Part shown: piece by piece, positions 9,447 to 19,013 of the stretch
Layout of the letters: the number at the start of each line of letters is the position of its first letter
Numbering within the stretch: the first letter of the stretch is position 1
Source of the DNA: Thiomicrorhabdus sp. Kp2
Lineage (GTDB): Bacteria; Pseudomonadota; Gammaproteobacteria; Thiomicrospirales; Thiomicrospiraceae
Direction: 5' to 3'
DNA: 64,000 nt
Assembly (NCBI RefSeq): GCF_000478585.1
Contig: NZ_ARWI01000001.1
Coordinates: 1,302,001 to 1,366,000 of the forward strand
Notes under the pieces: model-generated
Databases searched by the model: none
What the model was told of the DNA's origin: nothing
The model's input: the letters and a program-made list of their open reading frames with translations, nothing else
Position numbers and translations under genes: made by a program

Positions 9447-9784
9447 ACGATATTTTAAAACAAATCGATGATGTCCTTGAAGCACGTAAATCGGACTCAC
9501 CAGATAGCTCTTACGTAGCAAGTTTATACGATAAAGGCATTGAAAAAATACTTAAAAAAGTATCTGAAGAAGCGGCTGAAACAGTGATGGCAGCAAAAGA
9601 CCTAGAACATAGCAATGGCGCTCAAGCAGACCAAGAGCACCTAGTGTATGAAATTGCCGACCTGTGGTTTCACACTATGGTACTATTGGCTTCTCAAAAT
9701 CTGTCGAGCAACAATGTGACCGCAGAACTACAACGACGCTTCGGCCTTTCTGGCCATGAAGAAAAAGCCAGCCGCAGCGAATAA
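9443..9784 (+). CDS. hisE: Phosphoribosyl-ATP pyrophosphatase
   Basis: A 113-residue all-helical MazG-like protein with the conserved [14 protein letters not shown] stretch (about residues 38-51) and the YEIADLWFH metal-binding helix (about 69-77), diagnostic of HisE. It removes pyrophosphate from phosphoribosyl-ATP in the second step of the pathway. The partner cyclohydrolase hisI is not fused and not present in the window. It overlaps hisF by four bases. Confidence 0.95.
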   Translation: MNDILKQIDDVLEARKSDSPDSSYVASLYDKGIEKILKKVSEEAAETVMAAKDLEHSNGAQADQEHLVYEIADLWFHTMVLLASQNLSSNNVTAELQRRFGLSGHEEKASRSE

Positions 9785-9824
9785 TGATCACTGCTCCAGT
9801 CAAAATCAATAAAGGATGAGACCA

Positions 9825-10148
9825 ATGAGTACAGAAGAAAAAAGTGTATTTTCTAAAATCATCGACCGTGAAATTCCAGCCGAAATTATTTATGAAGATG
9901 ATAAATGCATTGTAATCAATGACATCAATCCAAAAGCAAGAGTACATCTTTTGCTTATCCCTAAAAAACCCATTGCCACGCTTTTTGACCTTAAACCAGG
10001 TGATAAGGACTGCATGGGCCACATGATGTTACTGCTACCGCAACTTGCACAATCCCAAGGACTGGATGGATTTAAAACCCAAATCAATACGGGTGAATCT
10101 GGTGGACAAGAAGTTTTCCATATTCATATCCATCTTCTCGGCAACTAA
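9825..10148 (+). CDS. hinT: HIT family purine phosphoramidase (HinT-like)
   Basis: A 107-residue histidine-triad protein ending in the HIHIHLLGN catalytic motif, with DINPKARVHLLLIPKKP near residue 40 as in HinT. Members hydrolyse AMP-lysine and other aminoacyl phosphoramidates. I prefer the ATG at 9825 over an upstream in-frame start at 9816 because AAGGA stands at the right distance before it. It follows hisE by 40 bases and is probably cotranscribed with the his genes. Confidence 0.93.
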   Translation: MSTEEKSVFSKIIDREIPAEIIYEDDKCIVINDINPKARVHLLLIPKKPIATLFDLKPGDKDCMGHMMLLLPQLAQSQGLDGFKTQINTGESGGQEVFHIHIHLLGN

Positions 10149-10215
10149 TCCTTTAACCACTGAAAGTTCAGCCAAAACAATTAAATAAAGGGCTTAAACC
10201 TCTTAATTTAATCAT

Positions 10216-10269
10216 ATTTTTAGTGCCAACAAATCATCTAATTTGGTATGATTAGCGGTCACTAAAAAT
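10216..10269. other. Long imperfect hairpin between hinT and tatA
   Basis: ATTTTTAGTG (10216-10225) is repeated in inverse as CACTAAAAAT (10260-10269). An inner pair, AATCAT against ATGATT, fills the space between. The result is a two-step stem in the 205-base gap before tatA. It is not followed by a T run, so termination is uncertain; it may mark the end of the his transcript or lie in the tat leader. Confidence 0.5.
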
Positions 10270-10353
10270 AATGGCCTTAAGGTTAATAATAAAAAACCTT
10301 TAAAAACGGTACATTAAGCCACAAATTATAGAATTATTAAACGGAGCAAACCC

Positions 10354-10611
10354 ATGGGCATTAGCATTTGGCAATTACTTATTATCTTAGCAATCGTATT
10401 AGTATTATTCGGTGCAAAACGTTTACGTAATGTTGGTAGCGACCTTGGTGGAGCAATCAAAGGTTTCAAGTCTGCTGTTAAAGAAGAAGAAGCTAAAACA
10501 GCTGAAGATGAGAAAAAACTAGAACAGAAAGACGGTCAAAACGTTTTTGATGTTGCTGCTGAAGAAAAGAAAACTGAAGAAAAATCAGAAGAGAAAAAGG
10601 ACAAAGCTTAA
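10354..10611 (+). CDS. tatA: Sec-independent translocase protein TatA
   Basis: An 85-residue protein with a short N-terminal membrane helix (about residues 5-20), the [14 protein letters not shown] hinge and amphipathic helix of TatA, and a highly charged Lys/Glu tail. TatA oligomers form the pore for folded proteins with twin-arginine signals. It starts the tatABC cluster and has a good ribosome binding site (GGAG) before the ATG. Likely clients in this window are SoxC and the NrtA-like binding protein. Confidence 0.96.
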   Translation: MGISIWQLLIILAIVLVLFGAKRLRNVGSDLGGAIKGFKSAVKEEEAKTAEDEKKLEQKDGQNVFDVAAEEKKTEEKSEEKKDKA

Positions 10612-10640
10612 TTCGTCTTTGACTCTAAGCGCTTAACTAC

Positions 10641-11150
10641 ATGTTTGATATCGGTTTTCTTGAACTCCTCGTTATACTCGTCATTGCATTATTGGTGATT
10701 GGTCCTGAACGCATGCCTGAAGTGGCCAGAAAAATTGGCCAATTCATGGGCAAAATGCGTCGTTTTGTCAATTCCATGAAAGAAGAAGGCCAGGTTCAAG
10801 ACACACTTCGTGAAATTAAAGACTCAATGAATCTAGAGGAAGAGAAACGCCAAATTGACAACATTGGTAAAGAACTAGAACAGGGTTTAAATTACAACGA
10901 TATGAATTTAGATGATTTTCAAAGACCTTTTGGCGGTGAATTAACGCCAACGGAAGGCTCTTCTGGCCATCAATTCAATAAAGCGCCAGCGCAGCCGCAA
11001 ATACCAGCGAATAACAACCCTGAAGCCACTGCAAATTCTACAGAGCAAACGTACGTTTCTGAACCAAAAGTTCAACCAACTGAAACGCCAATTTCTCAAC
11101 CTTCTGAAGTTGAAAGTAAAGCTCCAGAAAAAGACACTTCTAAAAGTTAA
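10641..11150 (+). CDS. tatB: Sec-independent translocase protein TatB
   Basis: A 169-residue protein starting MFDIGFLELLVILVIALLV, with the IGPERMPEVARKIG stretch that separates TatB from TatA. It forms the substrate receptor with TatC. After about residue 85 it continues into a low-complexity tail rich in Pro, Gln, Thr and Glu. It is 29 bases after tatA and 9 before tatC. Confidence 0.95.
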   Translation: MFDIGFLELLVILVIALLVIGPERMPEVARKIGQFMGKMRRFVNSMKEEGQVQDTLREIKDSMNLEEEKRQIDNIGKELEQGLNYNDMNLDDFQRPFGGELTPTEGSSGHQFNKAPAQPQIPANNNPEATANSTEQTYVSEPKVQPTETPISQPSEVESKAPEKDTSKS

Positions 11151-11159
11151 ACATTCAGT

Positions 11160-12284
11160 ATGAGCAACGCCGCCCTACCACCTAACGATCAAGAAATGAC
11201 TCTAGTTCAACACTTGTTGGATCTTAAAACGAGTTTAACTCGTGGTATTTTGGCTATTATTGTCTTTTTTATCATTCTGTTTCCATTTGCAAATGATATC
11301 TATACCTACATATCTGAGCCGCTAACACGTTACCTTCCTGAAGGTACAAGCATGATTGCGACGGCCGTTGCCTCGCCATTCTTAACCCCATTTAAGTTAA
11401 GTTTTGTATTAGCAATTTACTTGGCTATGCCTTTTTTGCTCTATCAGTTATGGCGCTTCATCGCACCTGCACTTTATAAACATGAACGACAACTCGTTGC
11501 TACACTCCTGTTTTTTAGTTCATTCTTATTCTATTCTGGCGGCTTATTTGCCTACTATGTGGTTTTTCCACTGGTCTTTGGTTTCTTATCGCAATCCGCC
11601 CCAGAAGGCGTTACCATCGCCACAGACATTGCGCTTTACTTAGACTTTGTTATTAAAATGTTCTTTGCATTCGGCATGGCTTTCGAAGTACCTATCGTCA
11701 CCATACTGCTGATTATCACTGGGATGACAAAGCCTGAAAAGCTAAGCCATGCTCGCCCATATATTGTGGTTGGTGCATTTGTTATTGGTATGTTACTAAC
11801 ACCACCAGATATTATCTCTCAAACACTGCTTGCTGTACCTATGTGGCTGTTATTTGAATTGGGCTTAATCATTGGTGCGATGATTATAAAACGTCGTAAA
11901 ACCGATGAGAATGAAGAGGATACTCCTCCAGAACCAAACGATTCTAGCAATACAAAAGCCCAAGAAAACCAGGCCTCTACTCAACCATCAAATCAATCAA
12001 CACCAGTACAAGAGTACGAATTTGATGACCGTTATGCTGACCAAGTAGATGATGATTTAGACTGGGACGATGAATTTGATAAGATTGACTCTGAAATGGC
12101 TAAGTTAGAACGAGATTATGAAACTCGTCAAAAGGCCGACAAAGAGAAGTCAAAAAATGAATATTCTAACGACAACCAGAAAGCCAATACCTCTCCTGAC
12201 ACAGCTACAGCGGAAAAAAATGACGTTGTTACGTCTGAAGAATCCATTGCAAAGTCGGATAATAAAACAGATACAAAATCTTGA
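11160..12284 (+). CDS. tatC: Sec-independent translocase protein TatC with long acidic tail
   Basis: The first 245 residues form the six-helix TatC core that recognises twin-arginine signals, with the family's SEPL and conserved charged residues near the N terminus. The protein then runs on for about 125 residues of Asp, Glu, Lys, Ser and Thr-rich sequence with no hydrophobic segment. At 374 residues it is far longer than the 258-residue E. coli protein. The tail is cytoplasmic by topology and its role is unknown. A terminator follows at once. Confidence 0.95.
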   Translation: MSNAALPPNDQEMTLVQHLLDLKTSLTRGILAIIVFFIILFPFANDIYTYISEPLTRYLPEGTSMIATAVASPFLTPFKLSFVLAIYLAMPFLLYQLWRFIAPALYKHERQLVATLLFFSSFLFYSGGLFAYYVVFPLVFGFLSQSAPEGVTIATDIALYLDFVIKMFFAFGMAFEVPIVTILLIITGMTKPEKLSHARPYIVVGAFVIGMLLTPPDIISQTLLAVPMWLLFELGLIIGAMIIKRRKTDENEEDTPPEPNDSSNTKAQENQASTQPSNQSTPVQEYEFDDRYADQVDDDLDWDDEFDKIDSEMAKLERDYETRQKADKEKSKNEYSNDNQKANTSPDTATAEKNDVVTSEESIAKSDNKTDTKS

Positions 12285-12285
12285 G

Positions 12286-12323
12286 TTAATCACTCGATTA
12301 ACAGACTGGTTAACTCTTTTTTT
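12286..12323 (+). terminator. Intrinsic terminator after tatC
   Basis: GTTAATC and GATTAAC flank a four-base loop just after the tatC stop, and a longer pairing (GAGTTAA with TTAACTC) ends directly in a run of seven T at 12317-12323. Either fold gives a rho-independent terminator for tatABC. Confidence 0.75.
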
Positions 12324-12357
12324 ACAGATAAGAATTTTCTTATCTGTAAGCACCAAC

Positions 12358-14148
12358 ATTACAAACCCTTTTAAAACCGCTTATTACCTCTTTAGTAAAT
12401 CCATTCTAGTCACATTTTTATTTGTTTTTACACTTAACTCTCAAGCATCGAAAATAGATCAAAACAACCTAGCAAACCACAACAGCCCCTATTTGGCGAT
12501 GCACGGTCAAGACCCTGTTCACTGGCAACATTGGCACGCAGACATACTTAAACAGGCACAAGCTCAGAACAAACTCATCTTTATTTCCAGCGGCTACTTT
12601 TCTTGCCATTGGTGTCATGTCATGCAGCATGAAAACTACCAAAACACTCAAACGGCACAAATACTCAATAAGCATTTTATATCCGTAAAAATTGATCGTG
12701 AACTGAATCCAGAACTCGATAAAACTTTAATTGAGTTTGCCCAAAAAACCACAGGACATGCAGGCTGGCCACAACATGTTATCCTCACCCCAACTGGTTA
12801 CCCGTTTGCTGCTTTTATCTACCTACCGAATCAAGCCTTTAACCAGAGGTTAAACAAAATTCAATCGCTATGGCACACACAATCCCGCCAGATAGAAAAG
12901 CTTGCTAAACAAGCTGCTGAACAAGCAAACACACCTATAATTAAAACCCAGTCGAACTCTAAACCATATCTTAGCCAACAAGCATTTATCAAAAAACTTT
13001 TTGAACAGGTTAATCTCACCAAAGATGATTTAGCTGGTGGTTTAACGGGCACATCAAAATTTCCTAAAGCACCGCTATTAAATAGTTTACTAATGATTCA
13101 AGAGCTTCCTGAAGAGATTGAAGAGTGGTTGATTTTGACGTTAGAGCAGATGCAATCGGAACATTTATTTGACCATATTCATGGCGGATTTTATCGCTAT
13201 ACTGTCGACCCAAACTGGCAAACTCCACATTTTGAAAAAATGGCTTATACCAATGCTCTGCTCGCGCAAACCTATTTAATGGCAGGAGAAAGGTGGAATC
13301 GTCCAGACTTTTTAGATACCGCTAAACATACCCTAGCTTACCTACAGAATCATTTATATTCCCCCCAAACCAAAATGTATTTGGGCAGCCAATCTGCACT
13401 TGATAAAAAGGGCTTAGAAGGTGGTAACTATCTTTGGAGCAAAAGCCAATTGCAAAAAGCGCTTTCAAATGAAGAGTATCAAACAATCTACCAGGCCTGG
13501 TCACTTGAAAAGTCGCCCCCATATGAATTAGGCTGGCACCCAAAACCATTTACACCGAACAGATTATGGAAAAGTGTACAAATAAAACTCACAAGTAAAG
13601 ATAAAGCGATTCCCACCGACACTAAAAGCATTCTAGGTTGGAATGGCTTAGTATTAAGCGCGCTCAGTCAAGCGTACTCAGTGTTAAAAGATGAACATTA
13701 CCTGCTGTCAGCGCAAACCTTAGCCACCACATTAGTCAACTTAATCCAGCTGGAAAATCCGCCAAGAGCTTTGTCTGAAAACGGTTCTTTTATGGGTAGA
13801 GCCAATCTTCAAGATTATGCATTTATAAAGAGAGGGCTAGAAGATTACCAGGCCTGGTCGAATGATAAGCAATTTAACAAAACCATAGAAATGATTAACA
13901 GCGCGCTTAAAAATGATTTTCTGAGTGAGCAAGGTTGGCTATATGATGTTAATCCGATATTGGCTCAACAAACAGGCGAATGGCTAATGGCCGATAATCC
14001 GATGCCGAGTCTAACCGCTATTCTTTATTGCCTAAAACCCAAAATACCAGTTCAGAGCCAAGCAGCACTGATAGAAAATCCGCTTATGCATGCCAGTTAC
14101 ATAAACTCATTCGACTGTATGAAGCAAACAACAAATCCCGTAAAATAA
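12358..14148 (+). CDS. DUF255 thioredoxin-like / glycosidase-like protein (YyaL family), start codon unclear
   Basis: The frame encodes a hydrophobic signal-like segment (SILVTFLFVFTLNSQAS), then the DUF255 thioredoxin-like domain with its diagnostic SCHWCHVM motif, then an alpha/alpha-barrel domain of the N-acylglucosamine epimerase type. The family is named YyaL in Bacillus; its function is not settled. No ATG, GTG or TTG in frame lies between the tatC terminator and the conserved domain. The earlier ATG at 12118 sits inside tatC and before the terminator. The ATT at 12358, placed here as the start, is a guess. Two CCAGGCCTGG copies are read as YQAW. Confidence 0.75.
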   Translation: MTNPFKTAYYLFSKSILVTFLFVFTLNSQASKIDQNNLANHNSPYLAMHGQDPVHWQHWHADILKQAQAQNKLIFISSGYFSCHWCHVMQHENYQNTQTAQILNKHFISVKIDRELNPELDKTLIEFAQKTTGHAGWPQHVILTPTGYPFAAFIYLPNQAFNQRLNKIQSLWHTQSRQIEKLAKQAAEQANTPIIKTQSNSKPYLSQQAFIKKLFEQVNLTKDDLAGGLTGTSKFPKAPLLNSLLMIQELPEEIEEWLILTLEQMQSEHLFDHIHGGFYRYTVDPNWQTPHFEKMAYTNALLAQTYLMAGERWNRPDFLDTAKHTLAYLQNHLYSPQTKMYLGSQSALDKKGLEGGNYLWSKSQLQKALSNEEYQTIYQAWSLEKSPPYELGWHPKPFTPNRLWKSVQIKLTSKDKAIPTDTKSILGWNGLVLSALSQAYSVLKDEHYLLSAQTLATTLVNLIQLENPPRALSENGSFMGRANLQDYAFIKRGLEDYQAWSNDKQFNKTIEMINSALKNDFLSEQGWLYDVNPILAQQTGEWLMADNPMPSLTAILYCLKPKIPVQSQAALIENPLMHASYINSFDCMKQTTNPVK

Positions 14149-14179
14149 TGACTAATGACATTTTAAAAAGAAGCGCTAG

Positions 14180-14866
14180 ATGGGCCCTTTAATCATACTG
14201 TTTGTTTTGCTGTTTATTTTAACTACGCTACCCAGCCTGTGGACAAAAGCAATTTTAAATAAACACCGCAAACCCCACCCCGACATTCCAGGAACAGGGT
14301 TGCAATTTGCTGAGCACCTCATCCAAAAACATGAACTTATTGGAGTAAAGGTCGAAGAAACCGAACAGGGCGACCATTATGATCCAGTTGATAAAGTGGT
14401 TAGAATCTCAACGGCGAATGCTCACAGCAACTCTTTAACGGCTATTACTACGGTAGCGCATGAGATTGGGCACGCCATTCAGGACAAAACCAATTATCCA
14501 GAACTAAAACAACGTACTGCACTGATTGAACGGGCTGCGATTATGCAAAAGTTTGCGGGTATTGCTTTAATGATTACCCCGTTTTTAATTCCCTTAGCCC
14601 ATACACCGATGGTGGCGTTATTAACTTTTGGGGCGGGATTTGTGGCAATGGGTGTACCTGTCATTATTCATTTAAGCACACTGCCAGTCGAGTTTGATGC
14701 CAGCTTTAAACGGGCTTTACCACTGCTTGAACAAGGTGAGTATTTAAATAAAAAAGACCATAAAATCGCCAAAAAGATTTTATTTGCCTGCGCGATGACT
14801 TATGTGGCGGCATCACTCTCAAGCCTATTTAATTTATGGAAATGGCTAAAAGCGTTAAAACGTTAA
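14180..14866 (+). CDS. Zinc metallopeptidase, membrane-bound (YugP/DUF2268-like Zn_peptidase_2)
   Basis: A 228-residue integral membrane protein with N-terminal hydrophobic segment, a zinc-binding HEIGHAIQ motif (TVAHEIGHA, about residues 93-101) and two further membrane segments. This matches the neutral zinc metallopeptidase family that includes Bacillus YugP. The VEFDASFKRAL stretch near residue 172 is also conserved in this group. The substrate is unknown. It follows the DUF255 gene by 31 bases and converges on a diguanylate cyclase gene only seven bases away. Confidence 0.88.
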   Translation: MGPLIILFVLLFILTTLPSLWTKAILNKHRKPHPDIPGTGLQFAEHLIQKHELIGVKVEETEQGDHYDPVDKVVRISTANAHSNSLTAITTVAHEIGHAIQDKTNYPELKQRTALIERAAIMQKFAGIALMITPFLIPLAHTPMVALLTFGAGFVAMGVPVIIHLSTLPVEFDASFKRALPLLEQGEYLNKKDHKIAKKILFACAMTYVAASLSSLFNLWKWLKALKR

Positions 14867-14872
14867 AAAGTA

Positions 14873-16129
14873 CTAACCGTTTACAACAGGTTGTAATGAC
14901 ACTTTGTTGCGACCAGACTCTTTTGAGGCATATAGGGCCTTATCCGCCTCTGAAACCAGATCATCTAACGTTAAGAGGTTGTTATTTGTACTCAACCCAA
15001 TGCTGATTGTAATTGGTATGCCAATTTTATTCTTTGACTCTGACTCAATGAACTGTCTAACGGTTTCACATAGCGCCTGAATTTTAGATAACTCCTCATA
15101 GCCACCTAAAACACAAAACTCTTCTCCACCCAAACGGGCAACTACAAATGAATCAAACGTATCTTGAATTACATTGGCCACAAAGATTATTGCTTCATCA
15201 CCTTTTGCATGACCGTAAGTGTCGTTAACCACTTTGAAAAAATCAATATCCAGCATGACCGCAAAACAGTGAGCACCACACTCCTTGATAACAGATTCCG
15301 ATTTTTCAAAGAAATAACGTCGGTTATATAAATCTGTTAATGCATCTACTTGAGAAATTCTTTCCAACTTTTTATAGTTGATTGCTTGTGAGATGTTCAA
15401 GTTGACTCGAACAGTAAGCTCTTCCGCGGTAAAACCACTGTTATAAAAGTCATTCACACCATATTTCATGAGTTTGATGACCTGTGCCATATCATGGCTG
15501 TCATCACACAGCATTAAAGGCAGTTGATTCTGGGTATAATTCTCACGAATTGAACTAATCATATCCACAATCTTTTTTTCATTTTCAGAGGCGACGCCTG
15601 TCAATATTAATAAGTCTGGCATCTTACTGGGGAGGGTTTTTAAAACTGACTGACTGTCTTCAAATACAGAGATATGATAACGCTGGATATTTAACAACCC
15701 GAGTAGACGCCTCGTGGTTTTGTTATTGTCTAGTGCCAACAACCAAATATTAATATCGGAGTTCTCAACCAAAGAAATTACGGTTCTAACGGCATAATTA
15801 ATCGCCGCCATACCATCTTTGATCACATAGTCTGCGACATGTTGTTTAAACATTTTTTTGCGTGTTTCTTCGGTATAGTCGGCAGTGAGTACGACCGTTG
15901 TAATATTCTTTTTTAGTAAAAGCGGAACCGAAGCACCCTCTTCAGTATCAGGGAGGTTTAAATCGGTGACACAAACCAACACCTTCACATCTGAGTCGAT
16001 AACCTCTTTAGCTTCTTTTAAGCTATGAGCAGTAATAACGGGCAAGGTAGTTTGCTGGGATATTTTTTCTTGTAATAGGCTTGCCATAGCCTTCTGGTCT
16101 TCTATCACAAGAATAATATTTTGAGTCAT
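14873..16129 (-). CDS. Response regulator with two receiver domains and a GGDEF diguanylate cyclase
   Basis: A 418-residue PleD-like protein. The first receiver domain keeps its phosphoacceptor Asp (D56 in VTDLNLP). The second, at about residues 127-245, reads LLILTG where the Asp should be and so looks degenerate. The C-terminal GGDEF domain has an intact RLGGEEF signature, so it should make cyclic di-GMP. No sensor kinase gene is adjacent. It probably feeds the same second-messenger pool read by the PilZ proteins at the window end. Confidence 0.93.
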   Translation of the reverse strand: MTQNIILVIEDQKAMASLLQEKISQQTTLPVITAHSLKEAKEVIDSDVKVLVCVTDLNLPDTEEGASVPLLLKKNITTVVLTADYTEETRKKMFKQHVADYVIKDGMAAINYAVRTVISLVENSDINIWLLALDNNKTTRRLLGLLNIQRYHISVFEDSQSVLKTLPSKMPDLLILTGVASENEKKIVDMISSIRENYTQNQLPLMLCDDSHDMAQVIKLMKYGVNDFYNSGFTAEELTVRVNLNISQAINYKKLERISQVDALTDLYNRRYFFEKSESVIKECGAHCFAVMLDIDFFKVVNDTYGHAKGDEAIIFVANVIQDTFDSFVVARLGGEEFCVLGGYEELSKIQALCETVRQFIESESKNKIGIPITISIGLSTNNNLLTLDDLVSEADKALYASKESGRNKVSLQPVVNG

Positions 16130-16190
16130 CGCGTTACTTCAATTGGAATGTCTAGTTAATAATAATTAATCAATATAGCATAAGCATTTT

Positions 16191-17093
16191 TCAATCAATT
16201 ACAATCACTTCTGTCTCTAATTGTAACGTCACATGATGAATTCGATGTTGCTCAAACAAGTATTGCTTAATTTCAGATAACGTTTCATCATTGATATGCA
16301 ATAAATCCGTTTTAGCATGTAAGGTCATCATGACTTGATCCTCAGCAATCGCCCAAAGATGAATATGGTGTACACAAGTCAAATAATCGAAATGCGTCTC
16401 TAAATCTTCTTTAATATCCTGAATTTCATACCCAGCAGGCACCCCTTCCAATAAAAGATGTGCAGACTCTTTACACAAGCGATAAGCACCAACACCAATA
16501 ATAATAGCAATCACCAGTGACAATATTGGATCAATCGGCATCCAACCTGTGTAATAAATCACAATTGCGCCTGCAATCACCGCGACTGAACCTAAAGTAT
16601 CACCCAAAAAATGCAAGGTTGCGCCACGCATATTCATATTATGTTGATCGCCAGAGTGAAGAATCCAGAACACAAATAAGTTATTGAGCAAACCAATCAA
16701 GGCAATCACAAACATCTCTTTGCCCATCACCTCTTGCGGTTCAAAAAAACGATGTATCGCCATAATTACGATTCCTCCAACTATCAACAACAGGGTAAAT
16801 CCATTAATAAATGCCGTTAAAATCTGAAATCGTTGATAGCCAAAAGTCATACGTGCATTGGCGGGTTTTTGCGCAATATGATACCCCCACCATGCAACGG
16901 CCAATGCCATCGCATCCGTCATCATATGTACACCATCTGCTACAAGCGCAATCGAATTAACCCAAAGACCACCAATAATCTCCACCAGCATATAACTGGC
17001 GGTAATTACCGCAGCAATCAAAATCTTGCGTTGATTGGATTTATTGGCTTTACCGATGTGGTTATGGTGATGTGATACAGGCTGAACGCTCAT
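16191..17093 (-). CDS. Cation diffusion facilitator family transporter (CzcD/ZitB-like)
   Basis: A 300-residue CDF transporter with six membrane helices and a short cytoplasmic C-terminal domain. The metal site motif is seen in helices II and V: VADGVHMMTDA (HxxxD, about residues 53-63) and HFLGDTLGS (about 160-168). A histidine-rich N terminus (HHHNH) adds a possible metal-binding patch. It would export zinc or similar divalent ions in exchange for protons. The HxxxD pair favours zinc, cobalt or cadmium over iron or manganese. Confidence 0.93.
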   Translation of the reverse strand: MSVQPVSHHHNHIGKANKSNQRKILIAAVITASYMLVEIIGGLWVNSIALVADGVHMMTDAMALAVAWWGYHIAQKPANARMTFGYQRFQILTAFINGFTLLLIVGGIVIMAIHRFFEPQEVMGKEMFVIALIGLLNNLFVFWILHSGDQHNMNMRGATLHFLGDTLGSVAVIAGAIVIYYTGWMPIDPILSLVIAIIIGVGAYRLCKESAHLLLEGVPAGYEIQDIKEDLETHFDYLTCVHHIHLWAIAEDQVMMTLHAKTDLLHINDETLSEIKQYLFEQHRIHHVTLQLETEVIVID

Positions 17094-17155
17094 GCCATCT
17101 CCTAAAATGGTGGACTAATAAAGATTAGTTAACAAATACAGCAGATCCGATTGTA

Positions 17156-17833
17156 TCACTTTGTTTTTGCCACTGACCAGGCCTGGACAGTTTCTATATC
17201 TGTTTGATTTAAAATACTCTGCGCCAAAGATTGCATCGTCGCCCCCGTTGTCATTACATCATCAATTAAAGCAATGTGTTTAAACTCTAACAACTGAGCC
17301 TTATCCACACTAAAGGCCTTTTTGAGATTTTGTCTACGCTGCTTAGCCGTTAAATGGGTTTGCGTTGGTGTATCCTTAATACGAAACACCGCTTGATTAA
17401 TCAGTGGCAAACCCAGTTCTTTTGACAAAGTTTCAGCAATGAGTTGCGCCTGGTTATAACCCCGCTCTCGATAACGTGTCGCAAATAAAGGTACAGCCAC
17501 AATAGCTTCAACCCCTCTAGCATCGACTCTTTCGGCCAATAATTCTCCTACAATTCTTGCATAGTGCGGTTTATTGCTATATTTCAATCCATGCACTAAA
17601 TCAGTCAGCTCTTTGTCAAAATAAAAGCCAACTTGAGTACGTGAAAAAGCTGGCGGACTGACCAGGCAAGCGCCACAAAGTTTGCTGTTTTTACTTGGCT
17701 CACAACACTGCGGGCAAACCTCTATTGGCACTGACCATTCTGCAACCAAATCATCAGAGAGATCTCTGCCTTCACTGGCTTGATGAGTCAATACACATTC
17801 AGCAGGTAGCAACCAACTTTCTAGCCAATGCAT
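17156..17833 (-). CDS. comF: ComF family phosphoribosyltransferase-like protein
   Basis: A 225-residue ComF/GntX-type protein with a zinc-binding cysteine cluster near the N terminus (C-P-Q-C-C and CGAC) and a phosphoribosyltransferase motif, HIALIDDVMTTGATM, near the C terminus. ComF is needed for DNA uptake in transformable bacteria. I place the start at 17833, where AGGAG lies five bases upstream, rather than at an ATG 60 bases further out with no such site. The C-terminal VQAW is encoded by a CCAGGCCTGG copy. It is divergent from bioB, as is common. Confidence 0.9.
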   Translation of the reverse strand: MHWLESWLLPAECVLTHQASEGRDLSDDLVAEWSVPIEVCPQCCEPSKNSKLCGACLVSPPAFSRTQVGFYFDKELTDLVHGLKYSNKPHYARIVGELLAERVDARGVEAIVAVPLFATRYRERGYNQAQLIAETLSKELGLPLINQAVFRIKDTPTQTHLTAKQRRQNLKKAFSVDKAQLLEFKHIALIDDVMTTGATMQSLAQSILNQTDIETVQAWSVAKTK

Positions 17834-17944
17834 CAACACTCCTTTTCTCAGCAAACTTATACGATATAATAACCTATTAAAATATTCATTCACAAAGCGC
17901 CACTTTAGTTAGACGTTTTGTCAGCACAACACGGGAATAGGGCT

Positions 17945-18970
17945 ATGACTATGCAAAACCTTGGACAAATCCGCCATGATTGGACTCTTGAAGAAATTCG
18001 CGCCATTATGGATCAGCCTTTTAATGATTTAATGTTCCAGGCACAAAGCGTGCACCGTCAACACTTTAACCCAAATGAGGTGCAAACCAGCACACTGGTG
18101 AATATTAAATCTGGTGGCTGTGCAGAAGATTGCTCTTACTGTTCACAAAGCGCACGTAACTACACCGATATTGAAAAAGAACAGATGATGGAAGTACAAG
18201 AAGTCATCGAACAAGCTTTAGTAGCTAAAGAACGCGGTGCAACCCGTTTATGTATGGGAGCAGCTTGGCGCAATCCAAACAAAAAAGACTTTCCTCGTGT
18301 TTTAGAAATGGTACGTGTCGTTAAAGATTTAGGCTTAGAAACCTGTTTAACTTTAGGTATGTTAAATGATGACCAAGTGGCGCAACTAAAAGAAGCAGGC
18401 CTGGATTATTACAATCACAACCTAGACACCTCAGAAGCGTTTTACCCTCAAGTCATCACCACTCGTAATTACCAAGATCGCCTTGATACCATTGATAAAG
18501 TACAACAAGCTGGTATTAATGTCTGTTCTGGCGGCATTATCGGCATGGGTGAACAGCATAAAGACCGTGCAGAACTCTTAAAAACGTTTGGCAATATGCG
18601 AGTACACCCAAACTCTGTACCGATTAACTTACTGGTAGCCATTGAAGGCACGCCTTTAGCGCACATGAAAGACAAAACCGATTCATTTGAATTTATTCGA
18701 GTGATTGCCGCAGCACGTATTATTATGCCGCAAACTTATGTACGTTTATCCGCAGGACGAATGAGTTTAACTGATGAAGCGCAAGCGTTATGTTTCTTTG
18801 CTGGCGCAAACTCCATCTTTTACGGTGACAAGTTATTAACCACAGAAAACCCAGAATCGGATCACGACATCATGCTATTCAAAAAACTGGGCATTCAAAT
18901 GCAGCAAAACATCAAAGCCGAAACGCAAGCCAAAAAAATGGCTGAACAAATTACTGAATTAACGGCTTAA
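17945..18970 (+). CDS. bioB: Biotin synthase
   Basis: A 341-residue radical SAM enzyme that inserts sulfur into dethiobiotin. The SAM-cluster cysteines are in [13 protein letters not shown] (about residues 56-68), and the C-terminal RLSAGR motif with the arginine ligand of the second cluster is present. I choose ATG 17945, preceded by GGAATAGGG, over a TTG 27 bases upstream. It begins the biotin run and is separated from bioF by a 40-base gap with a small hairpin. Confidence 0.97.
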   Translation: MTMQNLGQIRHDWTLEEIRAIMDQPFNDLMFQAQSVHRQHFNPNEVQTSTLVNIKSGGCAEDCSYCSQSARNYTDIEKEQMMEVQEVIEQALVAKERGATRLCMGAAWRNPNKKDFPRVLEMVRVVKDLGLETCLTLGMLNDDQVAQLKEAGLDYYNHNLDTSEAFYPQVITTRNYQDRLDTIDKVQQAGINVCSGGIIGMGEQHKDRAELLKTFGNMRVHPNSVPINLLVAIEGTPLAHMKDKTDSFEFIRVIAAARIIMPQTYVRLSAGRMSLTDEAQALCFFAGANSIFYGDKLLTTENPESDHDIMLFKKLGIQMQQNIKAETQAKKMAEQITELTA

Positions 18971-18979
18971 TGCAGCTAA

Positions 18980-19002
18980 ACGGCTCAGTTTATATTGAGC
19001 CG
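18980..19002 (+). other. Hairpin between bioB and bioF
   Basis: CGGCTCA and TTGAGCCG-type arms (about 18980-18987 and 18995-19002) surround a short AT loop. There is no T run, so it is more likely a processing or stabilising hairpin than a terminator. Confidence 0.45.
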
Positions 19003-19013
19003 TAATTACCTTG

